Assembly: GCF_001411555.2 (NCBI RefSeq)
Contig: NC_049903.1
Location: 20,937,234-21,001,233, forward strand
DNA length: 64,000 nt
Reading direction: 5' to 3'
Source of the DNA: Juglans regia
Taxonomy: Eukaryota; Streptophyta; Magnoliopsida; Fagales; Juglandaceae
Shown piece after piece: positions 1 through 10,057 of the stretch; the stretch's first letter is position 1; every line of letters begins with the position of its first letter. Made by a program: the position numbers and the translations under genes. Below the pieces are notes generated by a model that worked only from the letters and a program-made list of their open reading frames with translations, made no database searches and was not told the origin of the DNA.

Positions 1-292
1 ATAGTTGCAAAGGATTATGGTCACAAAATCTAAAAAATACCAAGGAAAAAATATACATAGCCAAAAAGAAAAATGCAGCCATGTCCAAAAATCAGATCCA
101 ACACCAAAAAATATATAATGCTTAGGAACCTACAACATGCCCAAATTAATATAAACATTTTCTTCCTAAAAGTAAGCATGTAGTTTCGAGGAAAAGAATA
201 ACTAATCTATACTTCAAGTCAATATTACTCACGAGGAAATCTTGTTAGTGGATAATCCTCAAGATCTTCTATTCCTCTTCCTCTTCATGCTT
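1..292. other. Flanking host sequence, no firm gene
   Basis: This is AT-rich sequence left of the first copia element, and it resumes at 5148 after the element. On the minus strand, about 230-290 can be read as a short open stretch ending in a donor-like CTCGTGAGTAAT. It could be a piece of exon, but nothing in it is recognisable and there is too little to call a gene. Confidence 0.2.
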
Positions 293-297
293 TGCAC

Positions 298-603
298 TAT
301 CAGAAAGAAGAAATGAGAGAATAATATCATAGCGATTCTGTAAAGAAATCCTCAATGTTTATCTCATTGATACGCATGTCTTTATATAGACATATAAAAG
401 GTACAAGTGGTCCCAATACAGAGTAAAAAGTAATGGAAAAAAAGGAATAAGAGTTTGTTACATTTGCTGTACAAAATGCCAAAATAACAGAGAGGAGGTG
501 GCACTAGAACATTCCAGAGTATTATGCAGCTGCTGCATCATCTGCGTTGGTTTTTGATTCTCTGCATTTCTGTAGTGATTCTTTTTTGAGACTAAGGTTG
601 ATA
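298..603 (-). repeat. 3' LTR of copia element 1
   Basis: It matches 4840-5142 almost end to end, apart from a 4-bp indel near 373 and scattered substitutions. The sequence just inside it (604-620) is G-rich in element sense, fitting a short polypurine tract. Confidence 0.93.
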
Positions 604-2298
604 CGCCCCCTCGAGCCCAATGGGGTATCAACCACATTGAGGCTCGACCTCAAGGAAGGAAATCTATCAGCAACCAATGGTTTGGCGAAAACATCAATTA
701 TTTGATCTTTGCTACTGCAGAAAGAAACTTGTAGAGTCTTGGCAACAACTCTGTCACGAACGAAGTGAAAATCAATATCCATGTGTTTAGTACGAGAGTG
801 GTAAACAGGATTTGAGGTGAGATATGTGGCGCCCATGCTATCACACCATTAAACTGGTGGCTAAAAAAGAGTGAAGCCGAGCTCTTTGATTAAAGTTTGA
901 AGCCAAATAAGTTCTGCAGTGGTGTTGGCTAAGGATTTATATTCGGCCTCAGTGCTGGATCTGGCCACTGTATGTTGTTTCCGAGAGCTCCAAGAGATAA
1001 GATGATTACCCAAATAAATGTAAAAGCCCCCTATAGATTGTTTGTTGTTGGGATAGCCAGCCCAATCAACGTTGGAATAGGCATGAAGAACAGAACCAAA
1101 TTGCTTGGCAAAGAACAAACCATGATTGATTGAAAATTTTAAATACCTTAAAATTCTTTTGACAATAGACCAATGAGTTACTTTAGGGTCATGCATAAAC
1201 TGGCAAACCTTATTTACAAAAAATGAAATATCAGGTCTAGTTAAGGACAAGTACTGCAGGCTCCCAACAACACTTCGAAACAGTGTGGGATTATCAAACG
1301 ATGGTGAATCAAATTTGGAGAGCTTAACAGAAGGAACATGGGAGAAGATATGGGGTTGGCTTCCAGCATATTAGTTTTCCCAAGGATATCAGAGATGTAT
1401 TTTCTTTGTGAAAGTAACATACCACTAGGAATATAATCGAGCTCATGGCCAAGAAAGTAAAAGAGACGACCTAAGTCCTTAACCAGAAAAGCTTGACCAA
1501 GGTTGTTCAGAAAAATACCAATAGCAACAGACGAAGATCATGTAATAACCATGTCGTCAACGTAAACAAGTGTAAAAATACAGAATTTTTCTTTCTCTAA
1601 AACAAAGAGAGATGGGTCTCCTTGAGAGGCATTGAAATCATAGTTAAGGAGCCAGGTGTTCAGTTGAGAAAACCAGGCACATGGTGCCCGTTTCAAGCCG
1701 TAAATGGCTTTGTGAAGTTGACAAACATGGTTAGGATACTTAGAATCAACAAAGCTAGGTGGCTGTTGCATAAACACAGTTTCATTGAGTCTCCCATGGA
1801 GAAAATCATTTTGAATATCTATCTGCCTTAAGGACCAGTTTTGTGAAATAGCAAGAGAGAGTACTGACTGAATAGTGGTGGGTTTCACAACGGGACTGAA
1901 GGTCTTCGTGTAGTCAACACCAAGCTGTTGGTGGAAGCCTTTCGTAACAAGCCTTGCTTTTCTTCGCTCAATTGATCCATCCGAGTGTAACTTGGTCTTA
2001 AAGACCCACCAGCAACTAATGAGATTAGACACATCTGTAGGAGTAACAAGGGTCCATGTACGGGTGTGTACCAAAGCTTCATATTCTTTGGTCATGGCTT
2101 CACGCCATTTCGAGAATTTTGAAGCGAGGGCAAAGCTGCTGGGTTCATCTGGGACAAATTGGGTTGAGAGAAAGCAATTTCATGTGGGATAAGTAATGGT
2201 TCTGTCAGTGGGCACACAAGGACAGGAGGAATTAGTTTGGGACCTTGTGATGATCGGGGAACGAGGAGGGTGTAAACGGATTGAAGAAGAGGTTTCAA
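604..2298 (-). pseudogene. Copia reverse transcriptase and RNase H (broken)
   Basis: Reading leftward from about 2100 is the copia reverse transcriptase: an open stretch starting MTKEYEALVHTRTW and ending in the catalytic box YVDDMVIT (about 1538-1561), followed at once by a TGA. The connection to RNase H (about 1250-1537) is readable only with interruptions. 861-1250 encodes the RNase H part (DWAGYPNNKQSIGG, ARSSTEAEYKSLA). 604-836 encodes the usual C-terminal tail (HMDIDFHFVRDRV), whose frame runs on into the LTR. Family membership is certain; function is not possible because of the stops and frame changes. Confidence 0.9.
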
Positions 2299-2505
2299 TG
2301 GATATTAGGGAAGACGACGAAGTGGAAAGAGTTGGGTGCGTCATTGGTTCAGATTGGGAAAGTGGAGTTGGGTTGACTAGATTAGAGGGAGAGTTAGGTG
2401 GGCTAGGTGAGTTTGGATTGAGTGTATTGTTATGGGCCGAATTTGTGTATTGTGAGGAATTGAGAGGAGGTGAATTAATGATTGAGTTTGAAGTCGGTGG
2501 TGAGC

Positions 2506-3887
2506 CTATGATGGAGGGACTAAGAATAGGTAGGTGAACAACAAGTGTGCAAAGGAGTTTTTGTAGGGAAAAAAGTGTTCATTGAAAATGACATCCAAAG
2601 AGATGTAGAGGTGATTGGTACTTAGATCAAGACATTTATAACCCTTGTGAGAAGGACTATATCTAAGAAAAAGGCATGGAGTGGATCTAAAATTTAATTT
2701 GTGATGGTTGTAGGGCCTTAAATTGGGCCAGCATTGACAACCAAAAATTTTGAGAAAAAAGTAATCTAGTGATTTTTTATGAACCATGAAATAGGGAGAT
2801 TTGTTTTGAAGGATCGGAGTTGGGAGTAAATTGATTAGGTAAGTGGTTGTTGTAAAAGCATCATCTCAAAAGGAGAGTGGAAGAGAGCTTTGGGCTAAGA
2901 GAGTGAGCCCAATTTCTACAATGTGCCGATGTTTTCGTTCAACAAGTCCATTTTGTTGATGGGTGTGTGGACAAGAAAATCTATGTAGAATTCCAAGATT
3001 TTTACAAATTGCTGTAAGAGGACGAAATTCTCCTCCAACATTAGTTTGGAGAGAAATATTTTAGTATTAAAGAAACGTTTAGGAAAGTGGATGAAACTTG
3101 TAAAAGCTTGTAGAACATCTGATTTCAATTTAATAGGAAATATCCAGGAGAAACAAGTAAAATGGTCAACAATTAACAAATAATACTTGAAACCATTCCT
3201 AGACAAAATAGAAGCTAGGCCCCAAACATCGGCCCATAGTAATTCTAAAGGCTTACGAGTGACTCTAGAGCTTGAAGAAAAGGGTTGCTGTTGTGCCTTT
3301 GCAAGTGGACACTTTGGACAGTTGAAGTCAGAGATGTTGGGGAAATATGGCAAGCAGTTGGCACGCAATATTTTGGAAACTAAGACAAGAGAAGGATGGC
3401 TAAGGCATTTGTGCCATTGATCAATCATTGTTCTTTCACCAAGAGAAGCCAAAGGAGAAGAAGAAAACAGAGGGGGAGGAAACTGATAAAGTCCATCATA
3501 AACTAGTCCGCTTATGAGGAGCTTCCTGGTTGATGAATCCTTAACAGAAAAATGGTTTGGATGAAATTAAAAAAAACAACCATTGTCAGTACAAAACTTG
3601 GAGACAGATACAAGATTCTTTGTAATGGTAGGAACATGAAGTAAATTGTGAAGTTGAAAAGACGATTAGTTAGAGAGAAAAGAAGCATCACCGATATTGT
3701 TGATTGGCAAGCCATTGCCATTGCCCACTCAAATTTGTTTGTTGCCAGAGTACGGTTCAGAGGAGAGATTTAGTTGAGAGATGTCTTGGGTTATGTGATG
3801 GGTGGCTGCCGAATCAGGGTACCGGGTTGGGTCAATGGTGGAAGAGGGTGTTGTGTAGTTTGTGGAGAATGAGCCTGGTGGATCTTG
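2506..3887 (-). pseudogene. Copia protease and integrase region (broken)
   Basis: Near 3808-3825 the minus strand reads PDSAATH, the copia protease active-site region. 2916-3452 carries the pre-integrase motif (DQWHKCLSHPS) and the start of the integrase core (ADVWG, then IVDHFTCFSWIFPIK). A frame change near 2930-3060 follows. The downstream HQQNG/ERKHRH-like stretch, holding the catalytic glutamate, is in another frame. 2506-2787 is the integrase C-terminal region (FGCQCWPNLRPYNHHK, then SPSHKGYKCLD). Order and motifs are those of copia pol. Confidence 0.88.
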
Positions 3888-4788
3888 CTAGTAGGCATGG
3901 TCAAACCTGTAGTGACATTGAAGTGCCGTGTGGCCTTGTTTGGAGCATACTTGACAAGTGCGACGGTTTGGATTTGGAGTGTAAGAAGTGTTTTGGGAAG
4001 ATGGAAAACGTCCTCTATGAAAGGGTCTGGTTCGGCCTCGGTTGTACATGTTCCCCCTATATGTGCCTCTACCTCGCTGGTCATGGGAAGTTGTAGAACT
4101 TAAGTTCACAGATGGTTCAAAAGGAGCGAAAGAGCTAGTTGTGCGTGAGGCATGAGACATCCGACTCTCATGAATAAGAAGAAGACAATAAAGCTCAAGG
4201 GTAGTGATGGGGTCACTTCCAGTGGTTATGGAAGTCACAAAAGGCTCATAAGAAGGACCAAGTCCATTTAAAAGGTAGGTCACAAGTTCTTTTTCAGACA
4301 GAGGATTCCCAGTTGCTGCGAGAATATCTGCAAGCATTCTAACTTTGCTTAAAAAAATCTGGTATAGATTGTTCTCCTTTGGACATATTGGTAAGTTGAA
4401 AACGGATTTGAAACTCTTTGTCTTGAGAATGGAAGCTGAAAATTGATTGAAGAGAAGACCATAAATCCCTAGAGGTTTATGCCAAAATGACATATGCAAC
4501 GACAAACTCTATGGGTGAAGAGAATAAAATACTTAAAATCATTTGATCCATTTTCTTCCAAGTAAGATAGGCTGGATTGTTTTTTGGTATAGAACTAGAC
4601 TCTGGGGGAAGATATTTCGGTGGAATGATCTGAGTTCCATCAACGAAATGAAAAAGACCTTAACCCCTCAAATAGGCAGCAATTTGGACTTTCCAAATTA
4701 AATAGTTATCAGTATTCAACTTGGTGGAAACAACATGAGAAAAGGAAGAAGAAAAAGAGGAAGAAAGGCGGGTGGGATTCAAAGCCAT
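3888..4788 (-). pseudogene. Copia gag with zinc knuckle (broken)
   Basis: The likely start is the ATG at 4788 (MALNPTRLSSS). An N-terminal region follows (NTDNYLIWKVQIAAYLRG), interrupted by TAA right after LRG. The UBN2-type gag region is open from 4505 to 3888. It ends in a CCHC knuckle, CQVCSKQGHTALQC, spaced C-x2-C-x4-H-x4-C, which is intact. The stop before residue 50 and at least one frame change make it non-functional. Confidence 0.88.
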
Positions 4789-4839
4789 GGTGGGAAGAAG
4801 AGAGGATCAAGAGACTGCTAGTCAGCAGCTCTGATACCA

Positions 4840-5142
4840 TATCAAAAAGAAGAAATGAGAGAATAATATCATAGCGATTCTGTGAAGAAATCCTCAGTGT
4901 TTATCTCATTGATACACTTCTTTATATAGACATATAAAAGGTACAAGTGGTCCCAATACAGAGTAAAAAGTAAAGGAAAAAATGAATAAAAGTTTGTTAC
5001 ATTTGCTGTACAAAATGCCAAAATAACAGATAGGAGGTGGCACTAGAACATTCTAGAGTATTATGCAGTTGCTGCATCATTTGCATTGGTTTTCGATTCT
5101 CTGCATTTCTGTAGTGATTCTTTTTTTAGACTAAGGTTGATA
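4840..5142 (-). repeat. 5' LTR of copia element 1
   Basis: Pair of 298-603. The boundary is fixed by the adjoining primer site at 4828-4839 and by the TGCAC target duplication at 5143-5147. Confidence 0.93.
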
Positions 5143-5147
5143 TGCAC

Positions 5148-6592
5148 TATGATTAATTTGATAAAAAAAAAATTATCAAAATGAACGTGAAAATTTAAGT
5201 AAAACATGATATTATTCACCTAACATGTGTAGCCAAACTCTCTCTCTCTCTCTCTGACTTTTCGAAATCTTGACCCCACATTGTAAACCCTCACCAGAGG
5301 GGAAGGAGGAGCCTCCCTCTCCTCCTCAGCTACAACTTAGTTTGTTTTTCGGTTTGCTTCTCTAGCATGTTGCCAGTTTCCTTTTATTTATTTTCTTTTC
5401 TTTTTCTACTAGATGAGACATGTCCGATCTATCACTTTCTGCCCGACGGAATTCCACACGCGCCTCACCATTGTGTTCACGAGCGTTCAATCTTCAAAAC
5501 CCCAGTGGAGGAGCTGCCAAATGACCATCACATGATCCTCACATGCCGCACCAAAGCCGTGTCGCTTTCCTATGCGCCGACCCCTTTTTAGACCTCCTAC
5601 CACCACACGTGCGACATAGCTGGAAGCCCCACCTCTGGATCCTTCGGACCCTAGTCCCCAGGCTCTCCGCACCAGCACGTGTAGTATAGACACTGACTCA
5701 ACGGTGCTTACCTCCAAAGACCGACAACTACTCGGACTGTCCGATTCTAGCTATCAAACTATGTTACTGCTTTTCCTAATTGAGAATCTAGGGAAAAAGG
5801 ATGTGAAGACCTTTGTCAACGACTCCGGATCAGATGGTTGTAGTGCTGCTTTTATGGATGTGGATCACAACCGCATTCGACAAATCCACCAGTTGGATTC
5901 TAAAACAGCTATTGCAGTGGTCCCTTGGGTTTGGGTCCAATTTATTGGTCTCTTCGCCTGTTTTAATTTTGTTTTCTATTGTATGCACTGCAATTTCTCT
6001 GAAGGAGTTTTTGTCAGGGTCCCCTGCCCTTTCCACTTTATTCTCTTTTTTAATTCAATGCAAGTTTGACGGGAAAAAAAAAAGTAAAACATGATAAATA
6101 GTTGAAAAACATTAAATAAATTATTTAATAAAAACATCATTCTTTACTGTATAACTTCCTCCTTATTTTGGGTTGCACTTAGGCCTCTACTCGCACTTTA
6201 GAATTCTGAGTGCTATCCCCCCAGTTGCATGGTTTTGTTAGGGACTTCTTTATCCTCCCACCCAACCTCAGAGTTGCTAGATGCTCTCCATTCCGTTGCA
6301 AAGGTTTGTCACTTTTCATTATCGTTCTTGTGGCCTTGAAGTTTTGCTTTGATTTTCCCTTCCCATCGATTAGGTTGAGACTTTTCTTAATTTCTTGAAT
6401 GGTGGATTTTTGTAGAGCCCAATACTTTTAGAATGCACAATTTAGAAAACAAACACGGAAAAATTAAAATGAATAACATAACTTTTTAAAACAACTCAAC
6501 TAGGTAAAGGAAAGAGCTTATAATCTATCCCAGACAACCACTGTTGTCCCGTGTACTAGGTGTCAACATAGTTTTCACATATAAGATTTAGT
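5148..6592. other. Intergenic stretch between two copia elements
   Basis: There is a short CT run at about 5236-5255, then moderately GC-rich sequence to about 5720 and AT-rich sequence beyond. Open frames on both strands (up to about 120 codons) show no recognisable domain. 6420-6592 leads into the next LTR. I see no supportable gene. Confidence 0.4.
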
Positions 6593-7074
6593 TGTTGTGA
6601 AAACGATGACAGAAAAGTAAAAGCAAACACAAGCAAATCAATCACATGACACAAAATTAACATAGTTCGGCAACGTGTCTATGTCTATAGAGTTGTAGAG
6701 ATCTTTATTATATTTAGGAATGACAAAATACACTTTGGGGCAAAATTCACTATTCAGGACCAGTTGTATTGTTCATTAACTACATATTTATAACGTCACA
6801 TGGTAGAAGCCTTAATTTTCACTATTATGTGTTATTCACTTAAGCGGAGTGTCGAGTGCATCTCAAGTAAACTCTCTGTCCAATGTTTCCTAGAGCAACC
6901 TATCGAGAGAACTTTCTGCCTAAGTTTCACTCGAGCAACATGTCTCACGAATTCTCTATCCAGCGCTTCCCAATTCGCAAACAGTGCCAAAATCCAAAAT
7001 GCATCTTTGTTGGGTCTGGTTGGATTATCAAATCGGGATAACACACCAACAAACCAGGCTCCACAAACCCAACA
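6593..7074 (-). repeat. 3' LTR of copia element 2
   Basis: Homologous to 8956-9418. On the plus strand it begins TGTTGTGAAAACG and ends ACCCAACA. Confidence 0.85.
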
Positions 7075-7424
7075 ATCTCCACTTGGAGACTGGTACATCA
7101 AATGCATCACCCTCGCCTCCCGAACCTGTAATCCTCCACCTCTGCAACTCATAGCCTTTGTCTTCAAGCTAGAAGACCAACACAACTTCAATTCCTCATG
7201 TGCAATGCCCTCGGTCAACACAGCTGCAGGTCAAATCTCAACTCCTATTGTGTTGGGAATATCTAGCCTCGTATTGACCCTGGCACACATCAGAGAACTT
7301 GTAGTTGAGGCCCCCATCAATGATCTGGGCACTAATCTCACCTCCTACTGTTAGCCCATTATTTCTTTAGTCGACATGCCCATCTATTGTGCAATCTTTG
7401 CTTCCTCCTTGGAAGTCCAACCAG

Positions 7425-7712
7425 CTACGTCTTAGCTAACTCCCACTTGCTGAATCTCATGTCTCGTAAGATTTTACATTTGTACCATGGTTCACCACCT
7501 TCAGACAACAAGATATAATTTAAGATACCTGACCATTGTGGAGATCTGGTCATCCTGGTAGCTCTGCAAGCATCAACTGTAGGTGTCGATGTCCCTAGAA
7601 CACTAGATGCTCTTTCCCCGTCTCTCACACATTTGCTTTGCACCGTGGTCTCGAGAGATTTCCCCAAGCTTACATGAGGAATAGCAAAACTGACTTCCTT
7701 TTTCTTCCCCAT
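7425..7712 (-). pseudogene. Copia pol linker remnant
   Basis: The open frame contains LNYILLSEGGEPWYK and then SKWELAKT. This resembles the conserved stretch between integrase and reverse transcriptase in copia polyproteins, where a WELA block precedes the RT domain. It now lies almost directly beside the protease fragment (7841-8176), so the integrase between them has been deleted. The call rests on this short similarity alone. Confidence 0.55.
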
Positions 7713-7840
7713 CTAATTCATGCATCCAATCCGGCTCTATTGCAACCCTGTATATTCTGCACATCACTAGACCCTGATGTCAAATATAAAGTGTCAGTTC
7801 TCTTACCACGCACCAAGACCAACGCACCCTTTGTGACCTT

Positions 7841-8340
7841 TCACGCTCCTCCAAAAAATGCTACTGTATGACTGTTGTCGTCAAGTTGTCCCATAGAGAA
7901 TAGGCTTTTCTTTAGATCTAGAATGTGTATGACTTGTTGCAAAGTCCACATACTCTTGTTTAGGAGTGCGATGTACACATTGCCCATTCCCACTACATTC
8001 AATACCTCTTTATCAGTTGTGTACATGTTTCCAAAATCACCAGTAACATAATCCTGCATGATCTCTTGATGTGAGTTGTTGTGGAATGAAGCCCCTAAAT
8101 CTAACACCCAATTGTCAACCGGACTATGCACTGCGAGAAATAAAGTGTCCTGTATTTGTTTAGCCATTGTGTTCACAATGTCATCCTTAGCCTGTTTCTT
8201 ATTCCAGCAGTCTCTTTTGATGTGGCTCGTCTTATCGTAATTCCAGCAAGTGATCTGCTACCCAGACCTCGACTTGCTTCTACCCCTGTTCTTGAAACTT
8301 GACCTGTCATATACCATGCCCTAATTGTCAACGTTCAGGA
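7841..8340 (-). pseudogene. Copia zinc knuckle and protease fragment
   Basis: The knuckle reads CWNYDKTSHIKRDC, so the second cysteine of C-x2-C-x4-H-x4-C is a tyrosine. The protease reads NWVLDLGASFH, with leucine where the family has serine or threonine in the catalytic D-S/T-G. Stops occur upstream of the knuckle (around 8258 and 8322). These losses show the element no longer makes active Gag or protease. Confidence 0.8.
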
Positions 8341-8404
8341 CCAAATCCGAACCCAAGATCTTACCAGAATCTCTCTTGCGTACCTTCTCAACAAGGATTA
8401 GATC

Positions 8405-8779
8405 TCAGATGTCGTCATACTTCAACTTCATTTTACGAGCAAAATCACTTATAGTCATTCTCATGGCCTCCCAACTATTTGGCAATGACACTAACAGAAT
8501 CAATGCCTGAATCTCATCATCAAACTCGATTTCGACAAACGACAATTGGTTTGTGATAGTTTTAAACTCATTTAGGTGTTGGGAAACAGGTGTACTTTCC
8601 GCCATCTTCAAGTTGAACATTTTCTTGATCAGGTGAACTTTGTTATTTGCCGACGATTTTTCATACATACTAGACAAAGCTACCATGAGATCCGTTGTGG
8701 TCTTCTCCTTGATAACATCTTGTGCAACCGATCTTGACAGGGTCAACTGAGTAACCCCCAAAATCTGTTGATCTAACAA
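8405..8779 (-). pseudogene. Copia gag (UBN2-type) fragment
   Basis: Open for 124 codons, with the gag signature LTLSRSVAQDVIKEKTTTDL, then SSMYEKSSANNKVHL, FNLKMAE and LPNSWEAMR. This is the UBN2 region of plant copia gag. A TGA lies just upstream of residue 1 (MNNTD then stop), so the natural N-terminus (about 8780-8850) is cut off. Confidence 0.85.
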
Positions 8780-8955
8780 TTTTCAATCAGTATTGTTCAT
8801 GCTCTCCGACTTTTTCCCAACAGTAGAAGATGGAGTCTCTTCCTATACAAATAGTTCTCTATCTACATCCTCAAGTACCCGAAGTTTGTGCTGTCAAACT
8901 TCTTGATTCCAACCTTCACTTTGTCCCCTGCTATCGTTCTCCCTTCAGACCCAGG

Positions 8956-9418
8956 TGTTGTGAAAATGATGATAAAAAAGTAAAAATAAATACAAGCAAA
9001 TCAATCACACAACAAAAAATTAAAGTGGTTTGGCAACGTGCCCACATCCACAGATTTGTAGAGGATTTTATTATACTAAAGAATGGCAAAATGCACTTTG
9101 GGGCAAAATTCACTGTTCAGAACCAACTATAGTATTCATTAAGGACATATTTATAGTGACACACAGCAGAAGCCCTAATTTTCACTATTATGCTTTTTTC
9201 ATTTGAGCGGAGTGCCGAGTGCAGCTCGAGCAAACTCTTTGTCTACCATTCGCTTGAGCAAGCTTCGAGCAAACTCTTTGCCTGAGTTTCGCTTCGAGCT
9301 GCACTCCATGGCCCAAGCCTCATTAAAAATCTGCCAAAAAAATCATAATGCATTCTTGTTGGGTTGGGTTATCAAATCAGACCAACATACCAACAAACCA
9401 AGCACTACAAATCCAACA
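8956..9418 (-). repeat. 5' LTR of copia element 2
   Basis: Pair of 6593-7074. The adjoining inner sequence (CCTGGGTCTGAAGG in element sense) is at best a decayed primer site. Confidence 0.85.
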
Positions 9419-9423
9419 TTGGT

Positions 9424-10057
9424 AGGTTTAATCAAATTGTATATTTTGCTAATACAAGTTTTTAAACCCTAGGTTTCGCTTTTGCAATTTAAAGTTTCGG
9501 TTATTTACATCCGATGCAATCATGATTTGACCATTACTGATTATGTAGCAACATGTTATTTTGAGAATGAGGAACCCTTTAACACCAAATAAATTACTTG
9601 GGATAATTACACTTACACCCTAAAACTACTATCCCTTTTACAATATGGCCTGGAAATTACACAACCCACAACTCGAAGCACAAGCTCATAAATTAGCTCA
9701 TAGAGAACAAAAAAGTTCAAATTATCTTAAATTCAACTCATAAAACGAACAGTAGGATATAATTTCATCACCAACGATAAAGAGCATTCATACATATACT
9801 TACAAGCATGAAAGTTGGCATAACCCCCCCGGCCTTCAAAATGGAGGTCTAGAGTTCGAAATCCACCTCTCCCCACGAAATAAAAAAAAAAGACATTCCA
9901 GATATTCCAAAAGAAACGAGTTTGATATTACATACAACATGACATTCCAACTGAATAATTTGCACGCAAGCATGCCATCTTTTGTTGGGTTATTACCTTT
10001 ATTTTACCTTTATTTCTCAAAAGTACAGTAGTACTTGATATTTCATCAGTTAATATT
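9424..10057. other. Downstream flank of the arabinofuranosidase gene
   Basis: AT-rich sequence follows the stop codon at 10058. The 3' untranslated region should lie in the right part, but no clear poly(A) signal position can be chosen. It contains a SINE-like fragment at about 9806-9892. Confidence 0.4.
9806..9892 (+). repeat. tRNA-derived SINE-like fragment
   Basis: It has a B-box-like GTCTAGAGTTCGAAATCC (about 9848-9865), a weak A-box-like TTGGCATAACC about 40 bp upstream and an A-rich tail (9880-9892). The whole piece is short and the A box is poor, so this is tentative. Confidence 0.4.

Larger units (their letters stand above)
298..5142 (-). mobile_element. Ty1/copia LTR retrotransposon, degenerate, complete ends
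   Basis: A 4845-bp element lies on the minus strand. Two LTRs of 306 and 303 bp agree at roughly 95%, differing by about 15 substitutions and small indels. In element sense the LTRs begin TATCA and end TGATA, a 5-bp inverted terminus. A perfect 5-bp target duplication TGCAC flanks the element (293-297 and 5143-5147). The primer site TGGTATCAGAGC (initiator-Met tRNA type) sits directly inside the 5' LTR at 4839-4828. Coding order is gag, protease, integrase, reverse transcriptase, RNase H, which is the copia order. Stops and frameshifts break every domain, so the element cannot be autonomous. Confidence 0.95.
6593..9418 (-). mobile_element. Ty1/copia element lacking most of pol
   Basis: Two LTRs, 6593-7074 and 8956-9418, are similar in length and clearly homologous. 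In element sense they start TGTTGG and end in CA. The 5-bp flanks are TTAGT (6588-6592) and TTGGT (9419-9423), a target duplication with one change. A purine stretch AAGTGGAGA adjoins the 3' LTR. The 1.9-kb interior holds gag, a zinc knuckle, part of protease and a short piece resembling the linker before reverse transcriptase. Integrase core, reverse transcriptase and RNase H are absent, so it could only have moved with help from another element. Confidence 0.85.

Noticed and set aside
2196..2537. 113-codon plus-strand frame, Gly/Glu-rich
   Set aside because: It is antisense to copia pol, with no family resemblance.
5367..6094. Several 70-120 codon frames between the copia elements
   Set aside because: No domain, no splice structure and hydrophobic or biased composition; they overlap one another in several frames.
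6800..7354. 184-codon plus-strand frame over the copia LTR
   Set aside because: It starts within an LTR and reads antisense to the element; it is a shadow of repeat sequence.
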